This document shows, one piece after another, positions 1-8,823 of a stretch of 64,000 nt of DNA (position 1 is its first letter; each line of letters opens with the position of its first letter). Origin of the DNA: Paenibacillus illinoisensis NBRC 15959 (lineage in GTDB: Bacteria; Bacillota; Bacilli; Paenibacillales; Paenibacillaceae); assembly GCF_004000925.1 (NCBI RefSeq), contig NZ_BIME01000009.1, positions 124,001-188,000 on the forward strand. Direction: 5' to 3'. The notes under the pieces are model-generated. The model ran no database searches. It was given only the letters and a program-made list of their open reading frames with translations, and was not told the origin of the DNA. A program made the position numbers and the translations under genes.

Positions 1-1205
1 CATTGGTTGATGCAGATCAGGAGATCATCGATGCGGTTCATGAAGAGCACGAAGGTACGCTTGAGTATGTACGTGGTCCGGTCGGAGAGACAACGGCTCC
101 AATCAACAGCTTCTTCGCTTTGGTACAGGACGATCCATCCATTCAGATCGTGACGAATGCTCAGAAATGGTACGTGGAGAAACACATGCAAGGAACCGAG
201 TATGAAGATATCCCGGTATTGTCTGCAGGAGCTCCATTTAAAGCGGGCGGTCGTTCAGGTGCTTCGTACTATACGAATATCCCTGCAGGCACCATCGCGA
301 TCAAAAACGTAGCTGATCTGTACGTATATCCGAATACGGTACATGCCGTTCTGGTTAACGGTGCTGAAATCAAGGAATGGCTGGAATGGTCTGCGGGCCA
401 GTTCAATCAGATCGACCCGGCTAAGGGTGGACAGCAGCAGCTGATCAATATGGATTTCCCGACGTACAACTTTGATGTTATCGATGGTGTAACGTATCAA
501 ATCGATGTGACTCAGCCTGCCAAATACGATTCCAAAGCAACCGTGGTGAATGCATCGGCAAGCCGGATCAAGGACCTGAGCTTCAATGGCAAACCGATTG
601 ATCCGGAGCAAAAGTTTATCGTGGCAACGAATAACTATCGTGCTTCTTCGTCCAAACTGGCCAATCCGGATGGTAAACGTATCGTTTTGGCAGCTCCGGA
701 TGAGAACCGTCAAGTCATCATTGACTACATCCGTGATAACAAAACAATCAATCCGGCAGCGGATGGCAACTGGTCACTGGCACCAATTAAGCCTTCTGCA
801 AGTGTAACTGCAGCAGCGCTGAACGATCTTGAAGTGGTGTTTGCGTCTTCTCCGGATGCCAAAGCGCTGGTTGAAGCTAACCCGGCAATGTCGTTCATTG
901 GTACGGATGACGAAGGTTTTGCCGAGTATGGCTTGAAATTGACTGGAGAAGCCGCGGTGACTCCCGAACCGGGAACGAAGCCTGCTCCAGCACCAACACC
1001 TGCTCCAGCACCAACACCAAAACCAGAACCGCAACCTGAGAAACCAGCAAGCGGCAAAGTGGTATATGTGGTGAAAAAAGGGGACAACCTGTACCGCATC
1101 GGCTTGAAATATGGTGTGGACTGGCGCAAGCTTGCCACAGCCAACAAAATTTCAAATGTACATCAATTGAAAGTTGGACAGAAAATCGTAATTCCCGCTT
1201 CTTAA
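1..1205 (+). CDS. Secreted 2',3'-cyclic-nucleotide phosphodiesterase/3'-nucleotidase, C-terminal part, LysM anchored (5' truncated)
   Basis: The frame is open at the window edge, so the N-terminal metallophosphatase domain lies outside. What remains is the 5'-nucleotidase C-terminal substrate-binding domain (about residues 25-240 of the visible part), with the family-typical run ending PDGKRIVLAAPDENRQ, close to CpdB/YfkN proteins. A Pro/Ala/Thr/Lys linker follows (about 320-350), then one LysM domain (about 355-399) with the motif YVVKKGDNLYRIGLKYGV. CpdB-type enzymes hydrolyse extracellular 2',3'-cyclic nucleotides and 3'-nucleotides to supply phosphate and nucleosides. YfkN of Bacillus subtilis uses a sortase anchor; here the LysM domain suggests non-covalent peptidoglycan attachment (inference). 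A hairpin terminator follows directly. UshA-type 5'-nucleotidase is the alternative assignment. Confidence 0.85.
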   Translation, partial: LVDADQEIIDAVHEEHEGTLEYVRGPVGETTAPINSFFALVQDDPSIQIVTNAQKWYVEKHMQGTEYEDIPVLSAGAPFKAGGRSGASYYTNIPAGTIAIKNVADLYVYPNTVHAVLVNGAEIKEWLEWSAGQFNQIDPAKGGQQQLINMDFPTYNFDVIDGVTYQIDVTQPAKYDSKATVVNASASRIKDLSFNGKPIDPEQKFIVATNNYRASSSKLANPDGKRIVLAAPDENRQVIIDYIRDNKTINPAADGNWSLAPIKPSASVTAAALNDLEVVFASSPDAKALVEANPAMSFIGTDDEGFAEYGLKLTGEAAVTPEPGTKPAPAPTPAPAPTPKPEPQPEKPASGKVVYVVKKGDNLYRIGLKYGVDWRKLATANKISNVHQLKVGQKIVIPAS

Positions 1206-1223
1206 TATAAAGCGGATGATGAA

Positions 1224-1257
1224 GGCCGACAGTCAACAGACTGGCGGTCTTTTTTTC
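1224..1257 (+). terminator. Rho-independent terminator after the nucleotidase
   Basis: Imperfect stem GCCGACAGT / ACTGGCGGT around a short CAACAG loop, followed by a run of seven T. Confidence 0.75.
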
Positions 1258-1335
1258 TGCAAAAATGTTTAAGACTGTAGCAAAAACGTTCATACCGGAA
1301 GTCATCAAAACACTAGAGATTAATTTTATGACCCA

Positions 1336-1344
1336 TGCTATAAT
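1336..1344 (+). promoter_or_regulatory. Extended -10 promoter for the EAL gene
   Basis: TGCTATAAT is an exact extended -10 (TGN-TATAAT), about 70 bases before the ATG at 1417. I see no convincing -35 hexamer, which fits an extended -10 promoter. Confidence 0.5.
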
Positions 1345-1416
1345 ATTTACAAACTTTGGGTATATACCATTTAACATTAATTGAAATAGAAACATAAACC
1401 GGCAAGGGGGTTCTAC

Positions 1417-2460
1417 ATGAATTGCAGTGGCTGCAGTCCAATCTATCCAATTGAGGATCAAGGTACTCTGTATCTGCGTCCCGTTTTCCCCGTTTTGCTG
1501 GAATTGCTGAGAACGTTGGGTGTGCATGTTGAACATTCGGATGAAGCGATATGGATGACCTATACGAATGCTGAATCTGTACAAAACTGGCTGGAAGCGA
1601 TACAGAAGCTCGAAGCCATCCGCCCGGAATCGATTACAGTACAGGTAACTTCAATGCATGAACAGGCGGATCAAGCAGGCTGGATTAGTCTTCAGATGAT
1701 GAAATCTCGATTCAAGCATGCTGATCTGGTATCGATTATTTTGAACAACCAATTCAGCAGTCATATGCAGCCTATTGTTGATGCAAATGAACAGATTGTC
1801 GGATTCGAGTTTTTGCTTCGACCTTCCGAAAATGGCACGCCATTTAGCCCGTATAACTTGTTTGAGGTTGCCCGGGACACGGGTTTACATTCCTTTTTGG
1901 ATCGGACCGCAAGAATCACAGCAATCGAAACAAGTGCAGCCTTTTTGCCTCATGGTGTTAAGCGCTTTGTGAATTTCCTGCCCTCCTCTATATACAATCC
2001 TGAGTTTTGCCTGATCCATACGTTTGAAGCGATTGAGCGCTTGGAACTGGACCCCAAGGATTTTGTGTTTGAAGTTGTGGAAACGGAACAGATCCAGCAT
2101 ATGTCCACTCTCCAGCATATTTTTTCGGTGTATCGTTCCCATGGAATGTCGGTTGCACTGGATGATGTCGGGGCAGGGTATTCGACCATTGAATTGATGA
2201 ATCGGCTGGAGCCTGATTTTGTCAAAATTGATCGTAGTCTGATTGATCAGTGTGATCGTGACCCGGTGAAACAACAGCAAATTATCGATATTGTGGAGAT
2301 GTCACGCCGATTCGGGGGACGTGTGCTTGCTGAAGGCATCGAACGCATGGAGGAATTTGATTTTTGCCGTTCCATAGGGATCGAGCTGGCTCAGGGATAT
2401 TACTTTGGCAAACCGTCGGCCAAGCCGCCACAGGGTCCATACCGGCAAACATCTGCCTAG
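1417..2460 (+). CDS. EAL-domain cyclic-di-GMP phosphodiesterase
   Basis: 347 residues, start ATG behind AAGGGGG. The C-terminal two thirds is an EAL domain: EFL at 131-133 in place of EAL, the Asn of FVNFLPSS, the Glu of EVVETEQ, the DD pair in DDVGAGYS (249-250), the Lys of DFVKIDRS and the Glu of LAEGIE. All metal-binding and catalytic positions I can place are kept, so activity against c-di-GMP is likely (inference). The first 110 residues do not match a known sensor domain; they open with a CxxC motif (NCSGCSP). No GGDEF domain is present. The gene stands alone between two terminator-like hairpins and precedes a chemoreceptor, so a motility link is possible but not shown. Confidence 0.88.
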   Translation: MNCSGCSPIYPIEDQGTLYLRPVFPVLLELLRTLGVHVEHSDEAIWMTYTNAESVQNWLEAIQKLEAIRPESITVQVTSMHEQADQAGWISLQMMKSRFKHADLVSIILNNQFSSHMQPIVDANEQIVGFEFLLRPSENGTPFSPYNLFEVARDTGLHSFLDRTARITAIETSAAFLPHGVKRFVNFLPSSIYNPEFCLIHTFEAIERLELDPKDFVFEVVETEQIQHMSTLQHIFSVYRSHGMSVALDDVGAGYSTIELMNRLEPDFVKIDRSLIDQCDRDPVKQQQIIDIVEMSRRFGGRVLAEGIERMEEFDFCRSIGIELAQGYYFGKPSAKPPQGPYRQTSA

Positions 2461-2488
2461 ATAAATGCCTTTTTAATGTGTACATATA

Positions 2489-2524
2489 AACAAGTCACTT
2501 CCAATTAGCGGAGTGGCTTGTTTG
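2489..2524 (+). terminator. Terminator-like hairpin after the EAL gene
   Basis: CAAGTCACTTCC / GGAGTGGCTTG stem with a short AATTAGC loop and only a weak T tract (TTTG). Confidence 0.5.
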
Positions 2525-2548
2525 ACATGCCATGTAAATTTTTGTAAT

Positions 2549-2575
2549 CAAATAAATTTGGACTTAAGCCGATAT
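2549..2575 (+). promoter_or_regulatory. Sigma-D type (flagellar/chemotaxis) promoter
   Basis: CAAA at 2549-2552, 15 bases, then a perfect GCCGATAT at 2568-2575. The Bacillus sigma-D consensus is TAAA-N15-GCCGATAT, so only one position differs. It lies 114 bases before a chemoreceptor gene, a class normally in the sigma-D regulon. Confidence 0.8.
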
Positions 2576-2688
2576 ATAAGATAGCCCTATCGATAGGATT
2601 TGGTGTGAAGAGAAGGGTTGAGGTAGACATGGAGAGGGTCCTACATACAAACAAAGAAGGATTGAACTTTCTAGAGGGGGAATAGCAG

Positions 2689-4782
2689 ATGGGGGAGAAT
2701 CTGGACCAAGGGCATGCGAAAAAAGCTGCCAAACCAGTCAAACAGAAAGAAAATAAAGCAAAAAAGAAGAACAAGAAAAAGGGCTTTGTCTGGAGTATAC
2801 GAAATAAATTGCTGGTATCTTTTCTGGCCGTATTGCTGGTGCCCAGTTTGATCATTGGAATGATCACATTGTTGATTGCCGATCGCACGGTGGAAGGTCA
2901 ACTGATGGATAGTGCCAAACAAAGTGTAAGCACGACGAATTCAATTATTGAAACCCATATCAATGCGAAGATTCACGATATCAATTATTTTGCCGATTCC
3001 ATTCGGACGGACATGCTTAGCGGGGATAGTGGCCTTTCTGAATTGGAAGTGAAATTACAGCAGTATGTCGGATTGCATCCTGATGCGTTGAATATATTTG
3101 TAGGAACTGAAGATGGGACCATGGTTAGGGGGAAAGAAAAAACCGGCAGTGCACAAGGGTCCAACTATGATCCAAGGGAGCGGGAATGGTACAAGCTGGC
3201 GATGGCCAACCCGGGCAATCCCGCTGTGTCAGCCGTGTCCAAGAATACGGATGGAGTAACGGTTGTGTTTATCTCCAAAACACTGGAAGATCAATCTGGT
3301 GTAGTAGGTCTGTCTTTGGATCTAACGGAACTTAGCGAACAGGCTTCCATTAAGGTGGGCAAGGAAGGGTACGTTATTATCATGGATCCGGAGAGAAATT
3401 ATATCTCCTCACCTGTGGTGGAATCTGGCACGCACGAAACGTCAGAGGCTTTGGAGCCCATGTTTGCAGAACAAGAGGGGTCGTTCGATTACACCTACAA
3501 TGGTGATTCCAGAATGATGATCTTCTCCACTAATGAAGCTACGGGCTGGAAGATTGGCGGAACGATGTTCCAAAGTGAATTGTCCCATGCCAGTAAAGAC
3601 ATTCGTATGGCAACCTTAATCGTCATTCTGGCTGCGACCTTCCTCACGCTAATATTCATTATCTGGTTTACACGCTCCATGCTGCGCCCAATCCGGCGTC
3701 TCCAGGAGTCTGCTCGTGCGGTAAGCAAAGGGGATCTGACGGTCAAGATGGAAACCGGACGAAAAGATGAAGTCGGTGATCTCGCCAAGTATTTTGAGCG
3801 GATGGTAGATAACCTTCGAATGATGATTCTGGGTGTACAGGAGACGACGGAGCAGGTATCGGCTTCCTCTCAGGAATTGTCGGCGAGTGCGGAGCAAACG
3901 ACCAAAGCCATTGAGCACTCGACACTTTCCATTCAGGAACTTGCGGAAGGTGCAGAGCAGCAGGTGAAGAGCGTGACCGACGGATCGGGGCAGATGAGTC
4001 GTATGGCCGAAGATGTCCGCATGATGTCTGAACGTGTGCAATCCATTACGCAGAACATGCGGAATACATCCGGAGCAGCTTATTCCGGTAATGAAGCTGC
4101 GGGACAGGCCATGGATCAGATGAGCAGCATTCAGGAGACGGTGGAACAGCTGGCAGTGGTGGTTCAGTCCTTGAATGCGCGGTCCACAGAAATTGGAAAC
4201 ATGGTTAATGTCATCGCCACCATTTCCAAACAGACCAACCTGCTTGCACTGAACGCATCTATTGAAGCGGCGAGAGCGGGGGATGCTGGTCGAGGATTTG
4301 CAGTGGTAGCAGGTGAGGTTCGGAAACTGGCGGAAGAATCCGGCAGCTCTGCGGCACAAATCGGTGAACTTGTTCATAATATCCGTCTGGATATGGATGC
4401 CGCCATGGATGCCATGACGGCTGCCCAGACCCGGGTAGAGGATGGCATTCAGGCCGTAAATACTTCAGGACAGTCATTCGCACAGATTCGTGTGGCCGTT
4501 GAAGATGCAGCCCATACGCTCGATGATCTGTCTCAAACAACGAAGCAGCTGGAAGAAGGAGCGGCTCGTGTTGCCCAAGCCATGAATGATATTTCTGTCG
4601 TAACCCAGGAGAGTGCTGCGAATACGGAATCCGTATCGGCTTCCTCTGAGGAACAGCTGGCATCTGTAGAAGAGATTGCGTCGTCATCAGCACATCTGAA
4701 TAGTATGGCGGAACAATTACAAGGCCTGCTGGGCATGTTTAAAATGGTGGAAGATACGCCGAAGAACAAGGACCAGGCATAA
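2689..4782 (+). CDS. Methyl-accepting chemotaxis protein with dCache sensor
   Basis: 697 residues, ATG behind AGAGGGGGAAT. Order: Lys-rich cytoplasmic N-terminus (1-40), first membrane helix (about 42-65), extracellular dCache-type ligand-binding region (about 66-300, with REREWYKLAMANPG and YVIIMDPERNYISSP), second helix (about 305-328), HAMP linker (about 330-385) and a coiled-coil MA signalling domain (about 420-685). The hairpin tip that contacts CheA and CheW is intact (ISKQTNLLALNASIEAARAG). The protein senses an extracellular ligand and steers flagellar swimming. PxxWY-like cache motifs often bind amino acids, but the ligand cannot be read here. The sigma-D type promoter upstream supports co-expression with motility genes. 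Confidence 0.95.
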   Translation: MGENLDQGHAKKAAKPVKQKENKAKKKNKKKGFVWSIRNKLLVSFLAVLLVPSLIIGMITLLIADRTVEGQLMDSAKQSVSTTNSIIETHINAKIHDINYFADSIRTDMLSGDSGLSELEVKLQQYVGLHPDALNIFVGTEDGTMVRGKEKTGSAQGSNYDPREREWYKLAMANPGNPAVSAVSKNTDGVTVVFISKTLEDQSGVVGLSLDLTELSEQASIKVGKEGYVIIMDPERNYISSPVVESGTHETSEALEPMFAEQEGSFDYTYNGDSRMMIFSTNEATGWKIGGTMFQSELSHASKDIRMATLIVILAATFLTLIFIIWFTRSMLRPIRRLQESARAVSKGDLTVKMETGRKDEVGDLAKYFERMVDNLRMMILGVQETTEQVSASSQELSASAEQTTKAIEHSTLSIQELAEGAEQQVKSVTDGSGQMSRMAEDVRMMSERVQSITQNMRNTSGAAYSGNEAAGQAMDQMSSIQETVEQLAVVVQSLNARSTEIGNMVNVIATISKQTNLLALNASIEAARAGDAGRGFAVVAGEVRKLAEESGSSAAQIGELVHNIRLDMDAAMDAMTAAQTRVEDGIQAVNTSGQSFAQIRVAVEDAAHTLDDLSQTTKQLEEGAARVAQAMNDISVVTQESAANTESVSASSEEQLASVEEIASSSAHLNSMAEQLQGLLGMFKMVEDTPKNKDQA

Positions 4783-4922
4783 CCTGGTGATAATACTTGT
4801 TCATAGAATAAAATAAAGATAGACAATCCTCCTGTTGCCCTGTATAACTATATCGTTGGTTTTTCTCTTAGATTGCGGTGTATTTATAATAGTAGTAATA
4901 GGGTGAAGGTACAGGAGGATTT

Positions 4923-6215
4923 ATGACATACGTAGCTATACTAATCTTTGTATTAACCGTTGCGCTGGTGATCTGGCAGCCTCGTGGACTGGGTATTGGC
5001 TGGTCTGCTTCAGGTGGAGCCGTGCTCGCCTTGCTATGTGGTGTCGTCAGTCTGAATGATGCCTCCGATGTGGCATCCATCGTATGGAATGCAACACTGG
5101 CATTTGTCGGCATCATTATGATTTCACTGATTCTGGATGAGACCGGGTTCTTCGAATGGGCTGCACTTCATATGGCGAGACTCGCTGGAGGGAATGGACG
5201 CAGACTATTCATCTATTCCATATTGCTCGGAGCAGCAGTGTCTGCTTTATTTGCCAACGATGGTGCGGCGCTTATTCTGACTCCGATTGTTCTCGCCATG
5301 GTGCGTGCGCTGAAATTCGATGAACGCATGGTACTTGCATTTGTCATGGCAAGCGGGTTTATTGCCGATACCACGTCACTGCCGCTGATTGTCAGCAACC
5401 TGGTGAATATTGTGTCAGCCGATTATTTTGGAATTACGTTTGTCGAGTATGCTGTGCGGATGATTGTTCCCAATATCTTTTCCATGGTAGCGAGTACAGG
5501 AATGCTGTATCTGTTTTATCGTAAAAGTATCCCTCATCGCTACGACATCTCCGCCGCTCGCGATCCCAAGGAAGCCATTCGCGATCCGCGGATGTTCCGT
5601 ATTGCCTGGTATATGCTTGCGCTGCTTCTGATAGCTTACATCTCCAGTGAGTTTCTGCCGATCCCGGTATCGGTTATCGTGGGCGCCGTCGCTCTGCTAT
5701 TCGCCATATTGGCACGCAAGAGTGAAGCGGTTGACCTGAAACGTGTTGTCAAGGAAGCGCCTTGGTCCATTGTGGTCTTCTCGGTAGGCATGTACATCGT
5801 TGTATACGGACTGCGTAATGCCGGGTTAACAGATTATCTGAGCCGCTGGCTGGATACCATAGCAGAGCATGGCCTGCTGGCTGCATCGGTGGGCATGGGA
5901 TTGATCGCAGCAGTATTATCATCGGTGATGAACAATCTGCCAACCGTGTTGATTAACGCACTGGCGATCCAGGATGCGCATACAGAAGGCATTGTTCGAG
6001 AAGCGTTGATCTATGCCAACGTGATTGGATCTGATCTGGGTCCCAAAATGACGCCGATCGGTTCACTGGCCACATTGTTGTGGCTGCATGTGTTGTCGCG
6101 AAAGGGTGTAAAGATTACGTGGGGATATTATTTCAAAGCAGGTGTTATCCTGACGATCCCGACATTGTTGATTACCTTGGCTGGACTGGCCCTGTGGCTG
6201 TGGATTTTGAATTAG
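4923..6215 (+). CDS. arsB: Arsenite efflux permease ArsB
   Basis: 430 residues, the usual ArsB length, with about 11-12 hydrophobic helices along the whole protein. Signature stretches of the ArsB/NhaD group are present: FANDGAALILTPIVLAMVRA, ASGFIADTTSLPLIVSNLVN, SSVMNNLPTVLINA and VIGSDLGPKMTPIGSLATLLW. ArsB exports arsenite and antimonite using the proton gradient, or with an ArsA ATPase. The start follows AGGAGG at a short spacing of four bases. No arsR, arsC, acr3 or arsA gene flanks it, so it is an orphan and its regulation is not evident. A strong terminator follows. Confidence 0.93.
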   Translation: MTYVAILIFVLTVALVIWQPRGLGIGWSASGGAVLALLCGVVSLNDASDVASIVWNATLAFVGIIMISLILDETGFFEWAALHMARLAGGNGRRLFIYSILLGAAVSALFANDGAALILTPIVLAMVRALKFDERMVLAFVMASGFIADTTSLPLIVSNLVNIVSADYFGITFVEYAVRMIVPNIFSMVASTGMLYLFYRKSIPHRYDISAARDPKEAIRDPRMFRIAWYMLALLLIAYISSEFLPIPVSVIVGAVALLFAILARKSEAVDLKRVVKEAPWSIVVFSVGMYIVVYGLRNAGLTDYLSRWLDTIAEHGLLAASVGMGLIAAVLSSVMNNLPTVLINALAIQDAHTEGIVREALIYANVIGSDLGPKMTPIGSLATLLWLHVLSRKGVKITWGYYFKAGVILTIPTLLITLAGLALWLWILN

Positions 6216-6321
6216 TAGAAAGGCTGCTTTTGCTCTGGTGCCATGCACTTGAGAGGAGGCAGTTTTTATTTTCTTTCTATATATGAAGTTTAAATATTAT
6301 TAACAAAAAGTATTTACATTA

Positions 6322-6356
6322 GACCAGCCTTTTATTGGCTGGTCCTTTTTATTTTC
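6322..6356 (+). terminator. Rho-independent terminator after arsB
   Basis: Perfect 8-bp stem GACCAGCC / GGCTGGTC with a TTTTATT loop, followed by CTTTTTATTTT. Confidence 0.9.
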
Positions 6357-6407
6357 TCACCTCTCCCAGGCGATGGATTGAAACGTCTGGAAGCGACCAA
6401 ACAACAC

Positions 6408-6660
6408 CGAAGCAGTGGAGGGGACGGAATCGATTCTGAAGAAGCGAAGCATTCGCCTGCTATTACATTGGAACGGAGAGGACAGCAATAATCTGTAGAA
6501 GCGAAGCGCTCGCCTTTATCACCGGATTTTTACCAAAGGGAAAAATTAATGAAATCCGGGGATAACAGCGATCGGAAGATTGTTCTGTCAGCGTAGTGGC
6601 ACTATGTAATTTCCGTGAGGCCGAGCCAATACAGCGTTCGGAAGAACGATCCGGAACCGG
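6408..6660. repeat. Nested palindromic repeat, copy 1
   Basis: A complete copy (about 6474-6600) begins GGAGAGGACAG and ends near GTTCTGTC. Its inner stem TTATCACCGGATTT pairs with AAATCCGGGGATAA (13 of 14) and its outer ends pair as well. It shares long blocks with the copy at 50213-50345, including GGGGATAACAGCGATCGGAA. Around it lie a 5' half-copy (about 6410-6460, GAAGAAGCGAAGCATTCGCC) and a matching 3' half (about 6625-6655, ACAGCGTTCGGAAGAAC). Arms ATTACAT (6462-6468) and ATGTAAT (6604-6610) also pair, so one copy seems inserted in the loop of another. It has no coding capacity and lies between the arsB terminator and the pstS promoter. Confidence 0.75.
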
Positions 6661-6718
6661 AACGGTCGCTTACGGTGTTGTTTTGCCTTCCATTTATTTC
6701 AAAACACCGCCCATAATT

Positions 6719-6772
6719 TTAACATTGCGTTTACAAAACATTGATTTTGAGATGACATACCGAAACTACAAT
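6719..6772 (+). promoter_or_regulatory. PHO box and promoter of pstS
   Basis: TTAACA (6719), TTTACA (6730) and TTGATT (6741) are spaced exactly 11 bp, matching the TT(A/C/T)A(C/T)A repeats bound by phosphorylated PhoP in Bacillus. A weaker unit, ATGACA, falls at 6752. A -10 like TACAAT lies at 6767-6772. This predicts induction under phosphate starvation. Confidence 0.85.
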
Positions 6773-6843
6773 GATAAAAGAGTTGATGGTGAACAAACAA
6801 ATTCACAAAACGCCATCACTACATTGGGGGAGGAAAACAAAAC

Positions 6844-7773
6844 ATGTTTAAAAAGTTGCCGTTTATTTTGATGACCTTAACGTTCGTACTGGTACTCGCA
6901 GCATGCGGATCCAAAAATGATGCTGGTACAGAGGGCGCCGCAAGCAATGGTTCAGGATCAGGCGAAGCTGCTGAGCTTAGCGGAAACATCCTGGCTGTTG
7001 GTTCAACAGCACTGCAACCTCTGGTAGAGCAAGCTGGACAAAAATTTATGGCAGTTGATGAATATAAAAATGTAACAGTGCAAGTGCAAGGCGGCGGTAG
7101 TGGTACGGGTTTGACACAAGTATCCGACGGACAAGCCACAATCGGTAACTCCGACGTATTTGCAGAAGAGAAGCTGGAAGACGAAGCAAAAGCAAAAGAA
7201 CTGGTTGATCACCAAGTAGCAGTAGTAGCTATTGCACCAGTAAGCAACAAAGATGCAGGTGTTGAAGACCTGACGAAGCAACAACTGATCGATATCTTCT
7301 CCGGTAAAATCACGAACTGGAAAGATGTTGGCGGTGCAGATCAAGCCATCGTTATCGTTAACCGTCCTAGCAGCTCCGGTACTCGTGCAACATTCGAGAA
7401 CTTCGCTCTGGGAACGAAAGTTGAAGATATTCAAGGATCCATCCAAGAAGATTCCTCCGGTACAGTGAAGAAGCTCGTATCCGAGACTCCAGGAGCAATT
7501 GGTTACCTGGCCTTGTCTTACCTGGATGACAGCTTGCAAGTACTGAAGTACGAAGGCGTTGAAGCAACAGTTGAGAACGTAGAAGCTGGAACATATCCAG
7601 TATGGGCTTACCAGCACATGTACACAAAAGGTGAGCCGGATGCAGCTACAAAAGCATTCCTCGACTACATGCTGAGTGACGAAATTCAACAAACAGACGT
7701 AACGGAACTGGGTTACATTCCGGTATCCGGCATGAAAGTAAAACGCGATGCAGCAGGTAACTTGACTCAATAA
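6844..7773 (+). CDS. pstS: Phosphate ABC transporter substrate-binding lipoprotein PstS
   Basis: 309 residues, ATG behind GGGGGAGG. Signal peptide with lipobox LAAC; Cys21 is the expected lipid-modified residue. A short Gly/Ser/Ala-rich tether follows, then the periplasmic-binding fold of the PstS family. Phosphate-contacting stretches are visible: GSTALQPL near residue 56, GGGSGTG near 84, and RPSSSGTRATF at about 174-184. It captures extracellular orthophosphate and delivers it to PstC/PstA. It is the first gene of pstSCAB, downstream of a PHO box. A hairpin between pstS and pstC probably lowers expression of the membrane genes relative to the binding protein (inference). Confidence 0.97.
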   Translation: MFKKLPFILMTLTFVLVLAACGSKNDAGTEGAASNGSGSGEAAELSGNILAVGSTALQPLVEQAGQKFMAVDEYKNVTVQVQGGGSGTGLTQVSDGQATIGNSDVFAEEKLEDEAKAKELVDHQVAVVAIAPVSNKDAGVEDLTKQQLIDIFSGKITNWKDVGGADQAIVIVNRPSSSGTRATFENFALGTKVEDIQGSIQEDSSGTVKKLVSETPGAIGYLALSYLDDSLQVLKYEGVEATVENVEAGTYPVWAYQHMYTKGEPDAATKAFLDYMLSDEIQQTDVTELGYIPVSGMKVKRDAAGNLTQ

Positions 7774-7798
7774 TCTTTGAACTTGCTCATACAGCGAG

Positions 7799-7825
7799 AG
7801 AGGCGGACTAAGGTCCTGCCTCTTT
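7799..7825 (+). terminator. Intercistronic hairpin between pstS and pstC
   Basis: AGAGGCGGAC / GTCC-T-GCCTCT stem with a TAAG loop and only three following T. It probably acts as a partial terminator or mRNA-stabilising hairpin that keeps PstS in excess. Confidence 0.6.
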
Positions 7826-7914
7826 GCGCGGTTTGAACTGAAATAATCCCATATTTTACATTACTCTATTATAGAAGGATGGTTGTTATGGAACAGACCG
7901 AAGGGGGAACGGTA

Positions 7915-8823
7915 ATGAACAGCAAGATCAAGTCACGCCGACCCTTGAGAGAGAAACATTTCTGGGAAGAATGGACTGGACGGATCTATACGTCGATTTG
8001 TGTCGTATTGTTGATCGTTGTCATGTTTTCCATCGTTTATTTTGTGGCGTCCAAGGGTCTCTCCACCTTTTTTAAGGATGGTGTGAGCCTGAGTGAATTC
8101 CTGTTCGGCAAAACGTGGAGTCCATCATCAGAACCAGCAGCCTATGGAGCATTACCGTTCATCACCGGTTCCTTCACAACCACCCTGCTGGCCGCTTTGA
8201 TTGCAAGCCCGCTCAGTTTGTGTGCAGCACTCTTTATGACGGAGATCGTGCCGGGTAAAGGGAAAAAGATATTGCAGCCTGCCATTGAATTGTTGTCCGG
8301 TATTCCGTCTGTCGTTTACGGTTTTATCGGTCTGAGTGTTATAGTGCCTCTATTGCGCAGCATTTTCGGCGGAGCCGGCATCGGGATTGCAGCCGGATGT
8401 CTGGTTCTATCCGTAATGATTCTGCCTACCGTAACAAGCATTATGGCGGATGCTCTGTCTGCTCTGCCCAAAGGCTTGCGTGAATCGTCCTATGCTCTGG
8501 GCGCTACGCGCTGGCAGACGATCTATCGCGTGATTATTCCAACGGTTCTGCCAGCCTTGCTGACAGGGATCGTTCTGGGTATGGCTCGTGCCTTCGGTGA
8601 AGCACTCGCTGTACAAATGGTTATCGGTAATGCACCGCATGTACCGACATCCTTGCTTGAATCAGCTTCTACATTAACAAGTGTAATCACCCTGAGTATG
8701 GGTAACACCACAATGGGTTCGGTTCATAATAATGCACTCTGGAGTATGGCGCTTGTCCTGCTTGTGATGACGTTTGTATTCGTCATTCTGGTTCGTTTGC
8801 TCGAAAGGAGAAACCGGGTATGA
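7915..8823 (+). CDS. pstC: Phosphate ABC transporter permease PstC
   Basis: 302 residues from the ATG at 7915, which has GAAGGGGG eight bases upstream. An in-frame ATG at 7879 would add 12 residues but lacks a spaced ribosome site. There are six membrane helices, and the EAA-type cytoplasmic loop is at ALPKGLRESSYALGATRWQT, the contact for PstB. PstC forms the channel for phosphate uptake with PstA. The stop overlaps the pstA start by four bases (ATGA). Confidence 0.95.
   Translation: MNSKIKSRRPLREKHFWEEWTGRIYTSICVVLLIVVMFSIVYFVASKGLSTFFKDGVSLSEFLFGKTWSPSSEPAAYGALPFITGSFTTTLLAALIASPLSLCAALFMTEIVPGKGKKILQPAIELLSGIPSVVYGFIGLSVIVPLLRSIFGGAGIGIAAGCLVLSVMILPTVTSIMADALSALPKGLRESSYALGATRWQTIYRVIIPTVLPALLTGIVLGMARAFGEALAVQMVIGNAPHVPTSLLESASTLTSVITLSMGNTTMGSVHNNALWSMALVLLVMTFVFVILVRLLERRNRV

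Noticed and set aside
895..1584. 229-residue minus-strand frame across the first terminator
   Set aside because: It spans a terminator and the starts of real genes and has low-complexity sequence complementary to the Pro-rich linker.
3649..4377. Long minus-strand frame of 242 residues inside the chemoreceptor gene
   Set aside because: It is a shadow of the strongly coding + strand; the protein is His/Cys-rich without domain structure.
6596..6871. 91-residue frame over the pstS promoter
   Set aside because: It covers the palindromic repeat, the PHO box and the pstS ribosome site, and has no ribosome site of its own.
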